A DNA stretch of 64,000 bases from Pseudomonas fluorescens (GTDB taxonomy: Bacteria > Pseudomonadota > Gammaproteobacteria > Pseudomonadales > Pseudomonadaceae). Both the position numbers and the translations under genes were made by a program. This document shows positions 39,291 to 48,291 of this stretch, piece after piece. The stretch spans positions 1 to 64,000 of the forward strand of contig NZ_CABVHQ010000034.1 in NCBI RefSeq assembly GCF_902497895.1, written 5' to 3'. The notes beneath the pieces were generated by a model that worked only from the letters and a program-made list of their open reading frames with translations, was not told where the DNA came from and did not search any database. The stretch's first letter is position 1; each line of letters opens with the position of its first letter.

Positions 39291-39420
39291 TAAGGAACTG
39301 CCGAACGTCGCTTTCGTGTACTATCGGCAGGGCTTGTTACGGTAGATATATGGTCCGCAAGAGAGGGGTAGGGCCAAGAGGTAAGCGTACTTTTCTCTCG
39401 GTAGTGCCATTTTTTTTTAA
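39291..39420 (-). pseudogene. Decayed copy of the 3' end of the kinase-like gene
   Basis: On the minus strand the sequence reads KMALPREKYAYLLALPLSCG, matching the C-terminus KMPLLREKYDYLLALPLSCG of the kinase-like protein. The flanking downstream DNA (cgtaaggaactgccga, the stem region, gtccgcaagagaggggtagggcc) also resembles 34484-34616. The natural stop is lost and nothing upstream is preserved. A relic of a second copy of this part of the capsule locus. Confidence 0.75.
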
Positions 39421-39520
39421 ACCTCTGCCGCTTCGCCAATACTCCAGACTCAATCGCCACAGCGAGAGCACTCGTTTACGATTAAGACTGTTGCTCTGAA
39501 AGCGCTGTTGATGGCCGCCT

Positions 39521-39742
39521 TCACGTGCCTATAGTCAGGAAAATGACGTAGTTGGCCAATACGGCGATAAGTAATAGCACTTCAATGAGTCTTGGGCAGT
39601 GGCTTCGATGCAAATTTAAACCGATGCCTAGATGCTCACTTTTCACATTCCGGAAGCCTTCTTCGATTTGCATGCGCCTTTTGCAAATTGCCACGATCTT
39701 CGCAGGACTCCACTGTGTTTCCAGTAGATTGCTGGCATGCAA
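39521..39742 (-). pseudogene. IS4-type transposase C-terminal fragment
   Basis: About 73 residues with KRRMQIEEGFRNVKSEHLGIGL followed by LIEVLLLIAVLANYVIFL, the conserved E-containing C-terminal region of IS4-family transposases. The N-terminal catalytic part and the inverted repeats are missing. Confidence 0.75.
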
Positions 39743-39791
39743 CTAGGGCTCTCGCTCTCGTCTGGCGGAATGCCGACTGAGTTTGCTTTTT

Positions 39792-39851
39792 GGAGGTCAT
39801 GACCAGCACGCAACCATGGAACGAGGTGGCGCGGGACACCTTAGGCAAACC
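39792..39851 (-). pseudogene. Internal fragment of a second kdsD
   Basis: Sixty bases that on the minus strand encode GLPKVSRATSFHGCVLVMTS, against GLPKVSRATSFHDCLLVMTS in the intact kdsD (36478-36537). By eye about 54 of 60 bases agree. Opposite orientation to the intact gene. No other kdsD sequence is recognisable around it. Confidence 0.8.
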
Positions 39852-40136
39852 GGTATTACGTGGCTCGCATTCGAAACCGTGAACTTTATTGAAGTGACGC
39901 CCCTGAGTAGCTATCGGTAAGCTTATACGCCCAGGCCACCTCTTCAGCTAAATCATTGGATTGTGTCGAGATGACTCGAAGCGACTCTCACTTCATTCAT
40001 TTGTACTGCGTCCGGCATTCAGCCAAAGGCAAAAACATCAACGTGTCCCAGGTCGCTAATTTGATGGGAGGTTATAGAGTTAGGGGCTTGTAGACGGAAC
40101 TTTAATACTTTGTCACGTCTTCAAGGCCCGTTGTTT
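39852..40136. other. Unassigned decayed stretch
   Basis: Between the kdsD fragment and the IS66 left end. No ORF or repeat recognised; probably remains of earlier insertions. Confidence 0.4.
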
Positions 40137-40221
40137 GTAAGCGCTCCATAAACCCCACATTCAAAGTCACCATCTAATCCCCAATGCTGTGCTCCCAATT
40201 CCTTTCCGGAGCCAGCACCTC

Positions 40222-40588
40222 ATGATGCGTCCCGACGCAAAAGTCGAAAAATCTCTACCCCAAGCCCGTCGACTTCCGAAAATCCATCGATGGCCTCGCT
40301 GCTCTGGTCGAACTGGACATCAAGGTCTCGGTGTTTGACCCGGTGCTTTTCGTGTTCCTCAACAAGGCTCGAAACCGAGTGAGGATTTTATATTGGGAAC
40401 GCAACGGCTTTTGCCTTTGGTTAAAGCGTCTGGAATCCGAGCGTTTCAAAACATCGCCGGATTGTTCGGATGAAGCCATCGTGCTGACGGTTCAAGAACT
40501 CAACTGGTTATTGGACGGTTTTGATTTGTGGCGCAACCGTCCGCATCAAGTTTTGACGCCTCGATTCGTCGCCTGCTTCGGTATAATC
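40222..40588 (+). pseudogene. tnpB: IS66 TnpB, frameshifted
   Basis: Starts MMRPDAKVEK, then a small deletion near 40248 shifts the frame. The rest (PKPVDFRKSIDGLAAL ... LYWERNGFCLWLKRLE ... WRNRPHQVLTPRFVA) is in another frame. The usual stop after FVA is changed, so the frame reads on into tnpC. Confidence 0.85.
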
Positions 40589-40594
40589 CAGGGC

Positions 40595-40860
40595 ATGATT
40601 TCCATGCCCCAAGACCTTCCTGACGACCCTGTTTTGCTCAAGCAACTGCTTGAGCAAATGCTGAGTGAGCGCGAGTCGGATAAGGGCAGAATCGTTCATC
40701 TCGAAGAAGAAAATGCGCTGTTGCGTCAGCGCCTTTTCGGACGCAAGTCAGAGCAGACAGCCGATCCCGCGACCCCGCAAATGGCCTTGTTCAACGAAGC
40801 TGAAAGCGTGGCCGAGTCTGTCGACGAAACGGTTGAAGAAGAGGTCGTAGCTCCGACCAT
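40595..40860 (+). pseudogene. tnpC: IS66 TnpC, N-terminal fragment
   Basis: MISMPQDLPDDPVLLKQLLEQ with the leucine-rich coiled coil and the LRQRLFGRKSEQ motif of TnpC. Cut at about 40860, where intron sequence begins. Confidence 0.85.
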
Positions 40861-41225
40861 TGGCATGAGTACTTCGAGTCCCGCTGGGGCAAGAAAATGC
40901 TCAGTTCGATACGGGGGCGCGCGAAGCTATACCGGATCTGGCGGCAGCAACACGGCCTGTGCTCCACCGGTCATAAGCCCGTTACCAAAGACACGCCGTG
41001 GGATGTTCGCCACATCGTGAAACGGGCTCATGGAGGAACGGACGCGGCAGTCAATCTTGAAATCTACCATCTGCGTTGCCCCAGAGATCAGCAGTATGCC
41101 AATGTTAAAGAGGTATCACCGGGTGCTTAACAGTGCCTTCGTAGAGGCTTGAGCCGTGTGCTGGGAAACTCGCATGCACGGTTCTTAGGGGGTTGGACGC
41201 GGGTGACTGCGTCTGACTACCCGAC
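40861..41225 (+). pseudogene. Group II intron 3' fragment (maturase HNH end, domains V-VI)
   Basis: From 40861 the frame WHEYFESRWGKKMLSS... runs to VRHIVKRAHGGTDAAVNLEIYHLRC and stops at 41130. This is the C-terminal X/HNH endonuclease part of a group II intron reverse transcriptase; part of its Cys pair looks damaged. A domain V hairpin (gagccgtgtgctgggaaact... at 41151-41187) and a domain VI-like stretch follow. tnpC resumes at about 41225. The intron 5' half and the RT domain are missing. Confidence 0.82.
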
Positions 41226-41455
41226 CGTGCAATCAGACCCTTCGTTATCGGGCGCAAGAACTGGCTGTTCAGTGACACGCCCAAAGGCGCGATGGCCAGC
41301 GCTCAACTTTACAGTTTGGTCGAGACGGCTAAAGCCAACGGCCAAGAGCCCTATGCTTGGCTGCGCCACGCACTTGAGCGCCTGTCACAAGCCATGAGCT
41401 TAGAAGACTTCGAAGCCTTGCTGCCGTGGAACTGCACGCCGCAAATTCCAAGATA
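41226..41455 (+). pseudogene. tnpC: IS66 TnpC, C-terminal fragment
   Basis: IRPFVIGRKNWLFSDTPKGAMASAQLYSLVETAKANG ... ERLSQAMSLEDFEALLPWNC and stop, the end of IS66 TnpC. The catalytic core between the two fragments is deleted. Confidence 0.88.
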
Positions 41456-41529
41456 GCCATAGATCCCCACTTTTAAAATGTGGGGTTCATGGAGCGCTTA
41501 CTCACGAACAAGGTGACTCTCGTGTTTGA

Positions 41530-41707
41530 AATGCGGCGGCAGCTTTTACGTCTCCATGATTTCCTCGCTAGATCCATTCAGATAAACGATGACTTCTATC
41601 GTATAGATCGCGATTGCAGCGACGTTAAAGAAAGTATCGAGCATCTCGCCACGATGGCGAAGATAGAGCTGACTGCAGTCGAAGCTAGGATCATGTCACC
41701 TGCTTAA
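41530..41707 (+). CDS. Hypothetical short protein
   Basis: About 58 residues (MRRQLLRLHDFLARSIQINDD...), predicted mostly helical, with no family I recognise. It begins just inside the right flank of the IS66 and its last 17 bases overlap the phage gene on the other strand. It could be the 3' remnant of a gene cut by the IS, or not coding at all. Confidence 0.25.
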
Positions 41708-42521
41708 ACTCGACGACCCAGAGCCAGGGGTTGGCGTCCCAGTCGCCGCCGGTCTTCTCCCAGAGGTTGCCGAAGGCGTGGCGTGCCGAGCCTAGGCACT
41801 GCTCGTGACTCGTTGTCTTGCCCCACATCCAGCCTTCACGCTGCCGGTGATGCGCGTCCGGGTATTCGCAATCGCCCACGTTGCGCCATCCAAGTCCGCT
41901 GTGAAAGCACTTGCGGCCGTAGTCGGTGAAGAAGCAGCCCTCGGCTTCAGCTTGTTCTGTCGTGATGTCTCGCAACCGCTCGATCCGAACGTCCGTGATT
42001 TCCAGTAGGATGCGGCTGGCCCATTGCGGCATGTGGATGCTGGGGCACCAGGCGCCCTCATACAAAAGGCCATCGGTTTTCGGCTTCCAATCTGCTGCGT
42101 CGGGAACCTCCCACAAGCCATAGTCGCCTTGGTTGCAGCTCGCCCTGTAGATTTTGGCAGCTGACTTCTCATCGCCTTTCTGCAGGTTGTCGTTCCAGTC
42201 GACGCAGACGCCATCTTCGTTGCCCAGCAGTGCGAAGGTCTCGCGCACCCACAGCCGGTCGCCAGGCTTGCCATACGGGCATTTAATTCCTGTGGCCGTG
42301 CGCCTGCTTAGCCGTATGCCGTTTCCACAAATACCGCACCACCACCCCTCGTCGTCCGGGTCCATGCCTCAGGCGGTATCCGGGCGGTCTGACCACAACG
42401 TGTGATCGCAGGCCTCTGGTCGAGGCTTGATCGCCCGGCGTGTGACCGTCTTCCGGCCATCCAAGATGGCGCGCACCATCGGCGCCGAGAACAGGATCGG
42501 CCGCTCTTTTGTTTCAGGCAT
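41691..42521 (-). pseudogene. Phage ASCH-like protein with an in-frame stop
   Basis: Reading from ATG 42519-42521: [29 protein letters not shown], the usual start of ASCH-type phage proteins. The frame meets TGA at 42369-42371 and continues unbroken from MDPDDEGWWCGICG to KCPYGKPGDRLWVRETFALL and the end at 41691. The two halves together give one protein of about 276 residues with a single premature stop, possibly from a TGG codon. The second half alone is open from the ATG at 42365 (224 residues). Role in phage biology unknown. Marks the left end of the phage remnant. Confidence 0.7.
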
Positions 42522-42574
42522 GACTTCGTCCTTTCCCGCTGAGGGAGGGATATGGCTTTGATCCTGTCAGCCCG

Positions 42575-42880
42575 ATGACCAGTTCGACACTGGTGACCGG
42601 AAGGAAAATCCGGCGCCGCGCCTATCAGAACGTGCCGACCAGAACCTCTGTCACTTGGTTGCTCAGTGCTTCCGAGGCGCAATTGTTCGAGGGCTGGTTT
42701 GAGCACGTTCTGATTTCTGGAACGCTGCCATTTGAGTGCCCACTCAAATCACCGCTCTGGCTGCTCAAGCGTCCCCTCATAGACGCCGAGTGGGTGCTGA
42801 TTGCACCTGAGTACATCCTCATGTCGAGCATCTTCGACAGGGCCATGAACCAGGAGTGGCCTCGCCACCTCGACGAATAA
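42575..42880 (+). CDS. Phage tail-associated small protein (putative)
   Basis: 101 residues: VTGRKIRRRAYQNVPTRTSVTWLLSASEAQLFEGWFEHVLISG..., a layout seen in small virion genes placed just before tail fibres of Pseudomonas prophages. No catalytic motif. The N-terminus may be truncated, since related proteins tend to be longer upstream. Same strand as the tailspike 85 bases on. Confidence 0.5.
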   Translation: MTSSTLVTGRKIRRRAYQNVPTRTSVTWLLSASEAQLFEGWFEHVLISGTLPFECPLKSPLWLLKRPLIDAEWVLIAPEYILMSSIFDRAMNQEWPRHLDE

Positions 42881-42965
42881 CGTCCAGTGATGGCCAGCCC
42901 TGGCCTTCACGAACACATCCCCACCGGTATACTGCCGGCCGTTCCCGTTTCTAGGTTTGGTCGTC

Positions 42966-45680
42966 ATGGTTAATCGCCGGCAATTGTTAAAACTCAGCGC
43001 CCTCGGCACCGCGTCTTTCGCGGTGCCGCTGGCGTACTCTGCGAGCAAGATAACCATGGCCTACAACACCGGCAATCCGATTGGCTCAACATCCCCGAAA
43101 GACTTGTCCGATAACGCTCGGAATCTGGACTATCTGTCTCTAGGGCTCAATCCGTCTTACCCTGATCGTAAAGGGGTGCCACGTAAGTCGTGGAAGGGGA
43201 TGGAGAGCGAGTTCAATGCAGACCAGGCGCGGCGTGAGTCTGAGTTCGACGCCGACCAAGTTCGACGAGAGTCTGAATTTGACACCGATCAGGCCGAGCG
43301 AGTTGTCGAGTTCAAGCAGTTCCTTAGTTCAAGCGGGTACGAGACGCCGGTAGACTACGCGCCGGGGATTAGCATCACTCGCACCACGCAGCAAGTTCGC
43401 TACCTCGGCGAACTGTACCGCCCGAAGGACAATGCAATCCCGTTCGTAACCACGACCTTCGCAGCAGACGAGGCGAAATGGATTTCTAACGGGGACAGCT
43501 CGTTGCGGCAGGAGCTTGCCTCGGATACCGGCGCAGAGATGCTGGGTTGTCGGTCGCCTCTGCCATCGGGGGTGCCTCGACTGGTGTCAGCCAAACTCGG
43601 CGATACCGTGTCCGTTAAGGACTTCGGCGCAATTGGTGACGGCGTATATCACCCGGTTTCCGATTGGTACACCAAGGGCTTTTCGGCATATCGAGGCTAC
43701 GCAAACCTTGCGGCGGTACAAGTCGACTACCCGCACGTAAAGCTTGCAACCGACTCCATTGACTGGGCAGCTATTCAAGCGGGTCTAGACGCAACGGTAG
43801 GCGGGAACCTCCATATCCCCGCCGGCACGTACCTAATTACTGACACGCTCTACATGTCTCCGGCGTCAACCGTGACCGGTGTGTCAACAGGGGACAACAT
43901 TGGGATCAGTTCCTCTATAAAAGGCAGTCGGATAAAGACCTATGGAACTGGGGTTAAACGAATTTGGACTGACATAGGTCTGGCAGCGACTTCTGCCGGA
44001 ACGCTCGTAGATGAGCCCGTATCGGTGGCCTTCGTTTTCACCGGGAGCTGGGATACCGTCAGCTTTATCACTCTCGAAGGGGGCGAACTTGCAGACGGCA
44101 GCGACTCTTTTGACATCGGATTCTTCAACCCTTCCGTAAAACGCACTGCACTTTATCGCTGCGAAACGATGGGGCGCTTCAAAATCTCTGGTTGCTATAT
44201 CGACGCAACGTGGTCAAACACCAATACCGCCTTGCAAAATCTGCACGCCCTCACTTACGGTCGAGCAATTCCGTCTGACCAAGGTTCAAACGAGGTCACC
44301 CTGGATACTTGCTGGCTGCATGGCGGGAACTGGGGCCTCAAGGTAAAGGGCACCAATCGAACTGACACGTCCGCAAACATGTGGTCGCCGGGCGGCGTTT
44401 CAAACCTAAGCGAAATAAACAACCGAGTAGATAACGAGCCTTTAGGAATCAGCCCCAACTTCCCAGAGGACTCGGGCGGATACTATCGAGACGTGCATAA
44501 CGACTTCCAGAATCGGTACCACACGAACAGCCGCATTGGGAGCCAGAGCGCGTATGCGGTTTTCCTGGACAGGGGCAGGTTTGAGCAGTTTGACGCATTT
44601 TACGGAGAGACCCGCCCAGACCGTTGCGTAACCTCGCTTCTGAGGAAGACAGTTGACGCGCTCGGCGCCATCACAAAACTTGCAAATGGGGGGGCGGAGT
44701 GGACCGGTGCTTCCGGCACCGTGCCGACGTTGAGATGGGTGTACTTGACGGACAATGTGCGCATAGATGTCTTGCAGCAAAAGCTTCGGATAGGGGCTGT
44801 GATGACCACTGCTACGGGTAGCCTGGTGGTCCGAGGTGTTGGTTTTGATGCGTCGGCAGGCCGCGCCTATGTGATTTCTGAAATAATAACCGGAGCCATA
44901 ACCAAAGGGCAGACGCTTACGCAGGCTGCTGGTCAAACAACCGCAAGCGGAGGCTTCTACGGCACTGACAGATGCGGGTCTGTTATCACTTCGGGGCAAA
45001 GCGACTTCACTGTGGTCGGCGGGCTTAGCGCGTCGTTTGGTGCTACTGCAACCGCACGATACCTCCGTTTGGCTGGGCTGGTTTCTACGGTCTCGGATCA
45101 CATAGTTACCGCGACCAATGAGGTGTCAATAAATTGCGATACCTCTCAAATGAACCTGTACTTAAACAGGTACGGTACAGGCGCAATTGCTACCGCCCGA
45201 CTTCGTTTTCAGGGAACAAGCCTTGAGACTTATCAGGCCGCAGATCTGGGCAGTACCATCCGACGCTGGGGCACCGTATTCGCGCAAACCGGAGCCATCA
45301 ACACTTCCGACGCAAATCACAAAACGGCAGTTCGAAAACTATCATCCTCTGAATTAGCCGCCTCAAAAGAACTCGGCGCGGAGTTTGGCCTGTACAAGTT
45401 CCTGGATGCTGTAAGCCTAAAAGGCGTCGACGCCGCTCGCGAGCATTGCGGCATGACCGTGCAGCGCGCCGTAGAAATTATGGAACGGAACGACCTGGAC
45501 CCCTTTAATTACTCGTTCATATGCTACGACAAATGGGAGGACGAGTATGAGGATGTAGAAGGCGTCAGCACCTTGGTTACCCCGGCCGGCGAAATATTCA
45601 GCTTCAGGATGGAGGGCTTGCTGGCCTTTATTGCCAAGGGGTTCGAGCAGCGCCTATCAGCGCTTGAGGCTGCGCAATGA
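42966..45680 (+). CDS. Phage tailspike-type protein with S74 chaperone domain and Tat-like N-terminus
   Basis: 904 residues from ATG 42966. Residues 1-30 (VNRRQLLKLSALGTASF) look like a twin-arginine signal. Then comes a tail-fibre head region beginning MAYNTGNPIGSTSPKDL, with three 11-residue ESEFDADQxRR repeats. The centre is a Gly/Ser/Thr-rich body consistent with a beta-helix, including the pectate lyase-like VKDFGAIGDGV. The C-terminus is an S74 intramolecular chaperone: TSDANHK with Ser781 and Lys786, the Ser-Asp cleavage and five-residue Ser-Lys spacing of endosialidase tailspikes, then DAAREHCGMTVQ. Such spikes often degrade capsules. The Tat-like start is unusual for a virion protein; it may be chance. 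Confidence 0.85.
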   Translation: MVNRRQLLKLSALGTASFAVPLAYSASKITMAYNTGNPIGSTSPKDLSDNARNLDYLSLGLNPSYPDRKGVPRKSWKGMESEFNADQARRESEFDADQVRRESEFDTDQAERVVEFKQFLSSSGYETPVDYAPGISITRTTQQVRYLGELYRPKDNAIPFVTTTFAADEAKWISNGDSSLRQELASDTGAEMLGCRSPLPSGVPRLVSAKLGDTVSVKDFGAIGDGVYHPVSDWYTKGFSAYRGYANLAAVQVDYPHVKLATDSIDWAAIQAGLDATVGGNLHIPAGTYLITDTLYMSPASTVTGVSTGDNIGISSSIKGSRIKTYGTGVKRIWTDIGLAATSAGTLVDEPVSVAFVFTGSWDTVSFITLEGGELADGSDSFDIGFFNPSVKRTALYRCETMGRFKISGCYIDATWSNTNTALQNLHALTYGRAIPSDQGSNEVTLDTCWLHGGNWGLKVKGTNRTDTSANMWSPGGVSNLSEINNRVDNEPLGISPNFPEDSGGYYRDVHNDFQNRYHTNSRIGSQSAYAVFLDRGRFEQFDAFYGETRPDRCVTSLLRKTVDALGAITKLANGGAEWTGASGTVPTLRWVYLTDNVRIDVLQQKLRIGAVMTTATGSLVVRGVGFDASAGRAYVISEIITGAITKGQTLTQAAGQTTASGGFYGTDRCGSVITSGQSDFTVVGGLSASFGATATARYLRLAGLVSTVSDHIVTATNEVSINCDTSQMNLYLNRYGTGAIATARLRFQGTSLETYQAADLGSTIRRWGTVFAQTGAINTSDANHKTAVRKLSSSELAASKELGAEFGLYKFLDAVSLKGVDAAREHCGMTVQRAVEIMERNDLDPFNYSFICYDKWEDEYEDVEGVSTLVTPAGEIFSFRMEGLLAFIAKGFEQRLSALEAAQ

Positions 45681-45723
45681 TCATCCGATTGCAATTTCTA
45701 CGCGCATACCAATAAGTCCGCCC

Positions 45724-45745
45724 AAGCCCGCCCTCGCGCGGGCTT
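45724..45745 (+). terminator. Terminator between tailspike and endolysin genes
   Basis: aagcccgc (45724-45731) pairs with gcgggctt (45738-45745), followed by tcttt. Lies 44 bases past the tailspike stop. Confidence 0.65.
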
Positions 45746-45765
45746 TCTTTCGCCTGGAGAAAAGT

Positions 45766-46203
45766 ATGACTGCAACTGAGAAGGACCGGGACATCCTTGC
45801 GCGCACGCTGTGGGGGGAGGCCCGCGGGGAAGGGTTGGCGGGCCAGATCGCCGTCGCTTGGACTATCCGCAACCGGGTGGAAATGGATTTGCACAACGAT
45901 GGCAAGCCTGATTGGTGGGGCGAGGGCTATGCCGGTGTATGCCAGAAGGCGTGGCAGTTCAGCTGCTGGAACAAGAACGATCCGAACTTCCCATTCCTGT
46001 CTGGTGCGAAGCCCATTTCTGCCGCTCAGTACGCACAGGCCCAGCAGGCGGCCTTGGGCGTAATAGATGGCAAGCAGCCTGACCCAACCGGTGGTGCAAC
46101 CCATTACTACGCGACCACGATGCCGAAGGCCCCAGCCTGGACGGCGAGGGCCAAGCAGACACTGAAGTTGGGCCGTCACATCTTTTTCAAGGATGTGCCA
46201 TAA
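45766..46203 (+). CDS. Phage endolysin, SleB-type cell wall hydrolase
   Basis: 145 residues from ATG 45766 with GGAG eight bases upstream. Hydrolase_2/SleB signature RDILARTLWGEARGEGLAGQIAVAWTIRNR with the catalytic Glu in WGEARGE, then the GVCQKAWQFSCWN and GATHYY segments. Cleaves the glycan strands of peptidoglycan. Common in Pseudomonas prophages directly after the tail fibre. No holin or spanin is present. Confidence 0.88.
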   Translation: MTATEKDRDILARTLWGEARGEGLAGQIAVAWTIRNRVEMDLHNDGKPDWWGEGYAGVCQKAWQFSCWNKNDPNFPFLSGAKPISAAQYAQAQQAALGVIDGKQPDPTGGATHYYATTMPKAPAWTARAKQTLKLGRHIFFKDVP

Positions 46204-46373
46204 GCGCTGAAAAATTCCTCCACCCACTGATCCTACGCGCCTATGCCCAGGGTGAGTGGGTCTTGACCACGGACTTTCGGTACCAGGCCGTCGACGGCTC
46301 GATACGCCTGATCATGTCCGCCGTTTTAAGGGATACAGCCCCAAGACGCTTGAGGCAAAGATCGGGCACCTAG
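46204..46373 (+). pseudogene. Remnant of a phage DUF1353-like gene
   Basis: One frame reads SAEKFLHPLILRAYAQGEWVLTTDFRYQAVDGSIRLI, resembling the start of DUF1353 phage proteins found after endolysins, then loses similarity. No start codon in frame and the conserved core is missing. Confidence 0.45.
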
Positions 46374-46462
46374 CGGACCAAATACCATCCCTATTTAGAA
46401 TTTTGTATTGTGGCCGATACAATCTGCGTGCAGTTTTGAATTGATAAAGGTGGGGTACAAGG

Positions 46463-47209
46463 ATGCGGGTTGCTTACGGGGTTTTGAAGGATAGGCTGAA
46501 GGCTGCATCGGTGCATTTCACCAATAAAGGCAGCAGTAGGTTTTCAGATTCTGACGTGCTTACATATGTTGAAGGATGCAGCATCGAGCCCCATTGCGGA
46601 TTTCTCGGTGGGAATAATCTATTTGAAATGGGGAGTTTCTCGTACTCATGGTCCAAGCTGCACGGTAATGCTCGCGTCGGTCGATATTGCTCAATCGCGG
46701 CTGGATTAAAGCTTCTGGGGGGCCGCCACCCGATGGAGTGGGTCTCAACCTCGTCGTTCACATACGACGGAAAATTCCCGCTCTTCAAAGAGCTAAATGA
46801 TGCAGAGGGCGGTCTTTTCAAGCCTGCTAAGCGACCAGTCTTTGAAAGTCGCATAGTGATTGGTCATGATGTGTGGATCGGCGGAAACGTGACCTTGAAG
46901 CCTGGTATTACGATTGGAACGGGGTCTGTTATTGCTGCTTCATCGCTAGTGGTGAAGGATGTTCCTCCTTATTCGGTAGTTGGAGGGAATCCGGCGAAGA
47001 TTATCAAGCGACGCTTCGATGACAAGACTGTAAATAGGCTGCTTTCTAGTGAGTGGTGGAACTACAAATTTACCGACTTCTCAGGGATTGACGTTCAAAG
47101 CCCTCTCGGTTTTTGCGATGAGCTTGAGAAGCGCATAGGCTCTGGAGAGGTCGTGCGATACGCACCAGAGAAGCTTGTTCTGTCGAGTGTGGCAGGCTCG
47201 ACACGCTGA
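46463..47209 (+). CDS. Left-handed beta-helix O-acetyltransferase (CatB/XAT type)
   Basis: 248 residues. Hexapeptide repeats in two blocks: SKLHGNARVGRYCSIAAGLKLL with GGRHPMEW, and IGHDVWIGGNVTLKPGITIGTGSVIAASSLVVKDVPPYSVVGGNPAKIIKRRF, the CatB signature with a catalytic His in GGRHP. Acetylates a hydroxyl of a sugar using acetyl-CoA. A good ribosome site (AGGTGGGG) precedes the ATG. Lower GC than the flanking core genes and the only plus-strand gene of the serotype block. Probably decorates the capsule. Confidence 0.87.
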   Translation: MRVAYGVLKDRLKAASVHFTNKGSSRFSDSDVLTYVEGCSIEPHCGFLGGNNLFEMGSFSYSWSKLHGNARVGRYCSIAAGLKLLGGRHPMEWVSTSSFTYDGKFPLFKELNDAEGGLFKPAKRPVFESRIVIGHDVWIGGNVTLKPGITIGTGSVIAASSLVVKDVPPYSVVGGNPAKIIKRRFDDKTVNRLLSSEWWNYKFTDFSGIDVQSPLGFCDELEKRIGSGEVVRYAPEKLVLSSVAGSTR

Positions 47210-48291
47210 CGCCCCTTTTGCTCTGGCGAATGTCACAGCGCCCCATCATTCATTAATGGCAGTTAAATTGTCGAGCTCGGGAGCGGGCCGCCTCAGTTGT
47301 AACAGGTTATGACTGATCTCTAACCGATGCATACTCAGCCGGCCAACGATCGCTTCGTTTATCTGGGCGATCTCGCGAAATAGCTACGCACTTAAAATTA
47401 AAACCCTGGTCTCCGGGGTTTTTTTCGCCTAAAGAAAAGCATGACTGGAGAACACCCGAAATCGTACACGTTCGCCGTAGTCCCAGGGTTCAGCTACGCA
47501 GCGCAGTGGAGCGAATGCTGATCCGATGATTAGAGCAGCGTTTTCTGCTGTGAGGTGTGAGCGGGTCATGGGTTCTCCTACGATGCTTACGCCGAAGGGA
47601 TCGGCAGGACGCTTAGAGGGGTGAAGCCCGTACCAATTTTTGTACCACTGGCCTTATTAGCAACTAGGAACCGATCGGTACGGTTTATCTGAATCCTGAA
47701 AGAGAGCTGACGGTCGAAATAAAAGTCGCATAGCGAGACGGTTGACGCGACAACTACCTTGAAAAACGCCGGCATCGGGGATCAGGCGGTGACTTTGAAT
47801 GTGGGGATTATGAAGCGCTTACCGTTGTTTGTGCGGGGCGGTGTTTTGGGTTGAGGGAAAGTGTGCGCAGTTTGGCGGTTCAAACAAGCTTTTTGGATAA
47901 TGATAAATATCACGCCTGTTGGAGTGATTAAAATAAAATTTTTTTAGAAGGGTGTGGCACAGAGCCAAATAACGAATTTCCAAGTAGTGTAAAATTATTG
48001 GATAATGGATTGATTTGTTATTTTTGATCGAAATGGCATAGGGGGTTGATTATAATCGATATTATGTAATCGCGTCATAAGCCCCGCCGGAGAAGGAACG
48101 GCTTTGTGGAAAAACTTTTCTATTGCTGATAAGTACTACGGAAAAGGGAATGTAAAATTTACTTTGACTTTGAGGCGCCATGAGGGGCTGGCTCCAAAGA
48201 AGTTAGGAGCGCAGCTCAGTGCCAATTTTGCTGATTTTTGATATGGTTTTATGACGAGATTGTGGGGTTTGATGGCGTGCCCTCACAAAGT
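47210..48291. other. Gene-poor transition into the low-GC block
   Basis: About 1.1 kb without a convincing gene. A terminator lies at 47401-47425. From about 47880 the base composition drops sharply. A minus-strand 62-codon frame (47587-47775) and a short plus-strand stretch encoding DKYYGKGNVKFTLTLRR (near 48125) may be gene remains; neither is recognised. Confidence 0.5.
47401..47425 (+). terminator. Rho-independent terminator
   Basis: aaaccctgg (47401-47409) pairs with ccggggttt (47413-47421) with one G-T pair and a tct loop, followed by a T run. Oriented to stop plus-strand transcripts from the acetyltransferase. Confidence 0.75.

Larger units (their letters stand above)
40137..41501 (+). 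mobile_element. Degenerate IS66-family element carrying a group II intron remnant
   Basis: Terminal inverted repeats of 24 bases: gtaagcgctccataaacccc... (40137-40160) and its complement at 41478-41501, one mismatch. Inside are a frameshifted tnpB, the two ends of tnpC and a truncated group II intron; tnpA is gone. No 8-bp target duplication is seen (cgttgttt against tcacgaac). Total 1365 bases against about 2.5 kb for complete IS66 elements. Not mobile by itself. Confidence 0.88.

Noticed and set aside
41691-46373. Intact prophage
   Set aside because: Only a split ASCH-like gene, a small tail protein, a spike, an endolysin and a DUF1353 piece are present; no integrase, capsid, packaging genes or att sites seen.
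47587-47775. 62-codon minus-strand frame (MPAFFKVVVASTVSL...)
   Set aside because: No recognisable family and no clear ribosome site; it may be a gene remnant but cannot be supported.
48105-48242. Short plus-strand frame from a possible TTG after GAGAAGGAA (WKNFSIADKYYGKGNV...)
   Set aside because: Unrecognised, about 45 codons, atypical start; mentioned only as a possible remnant.
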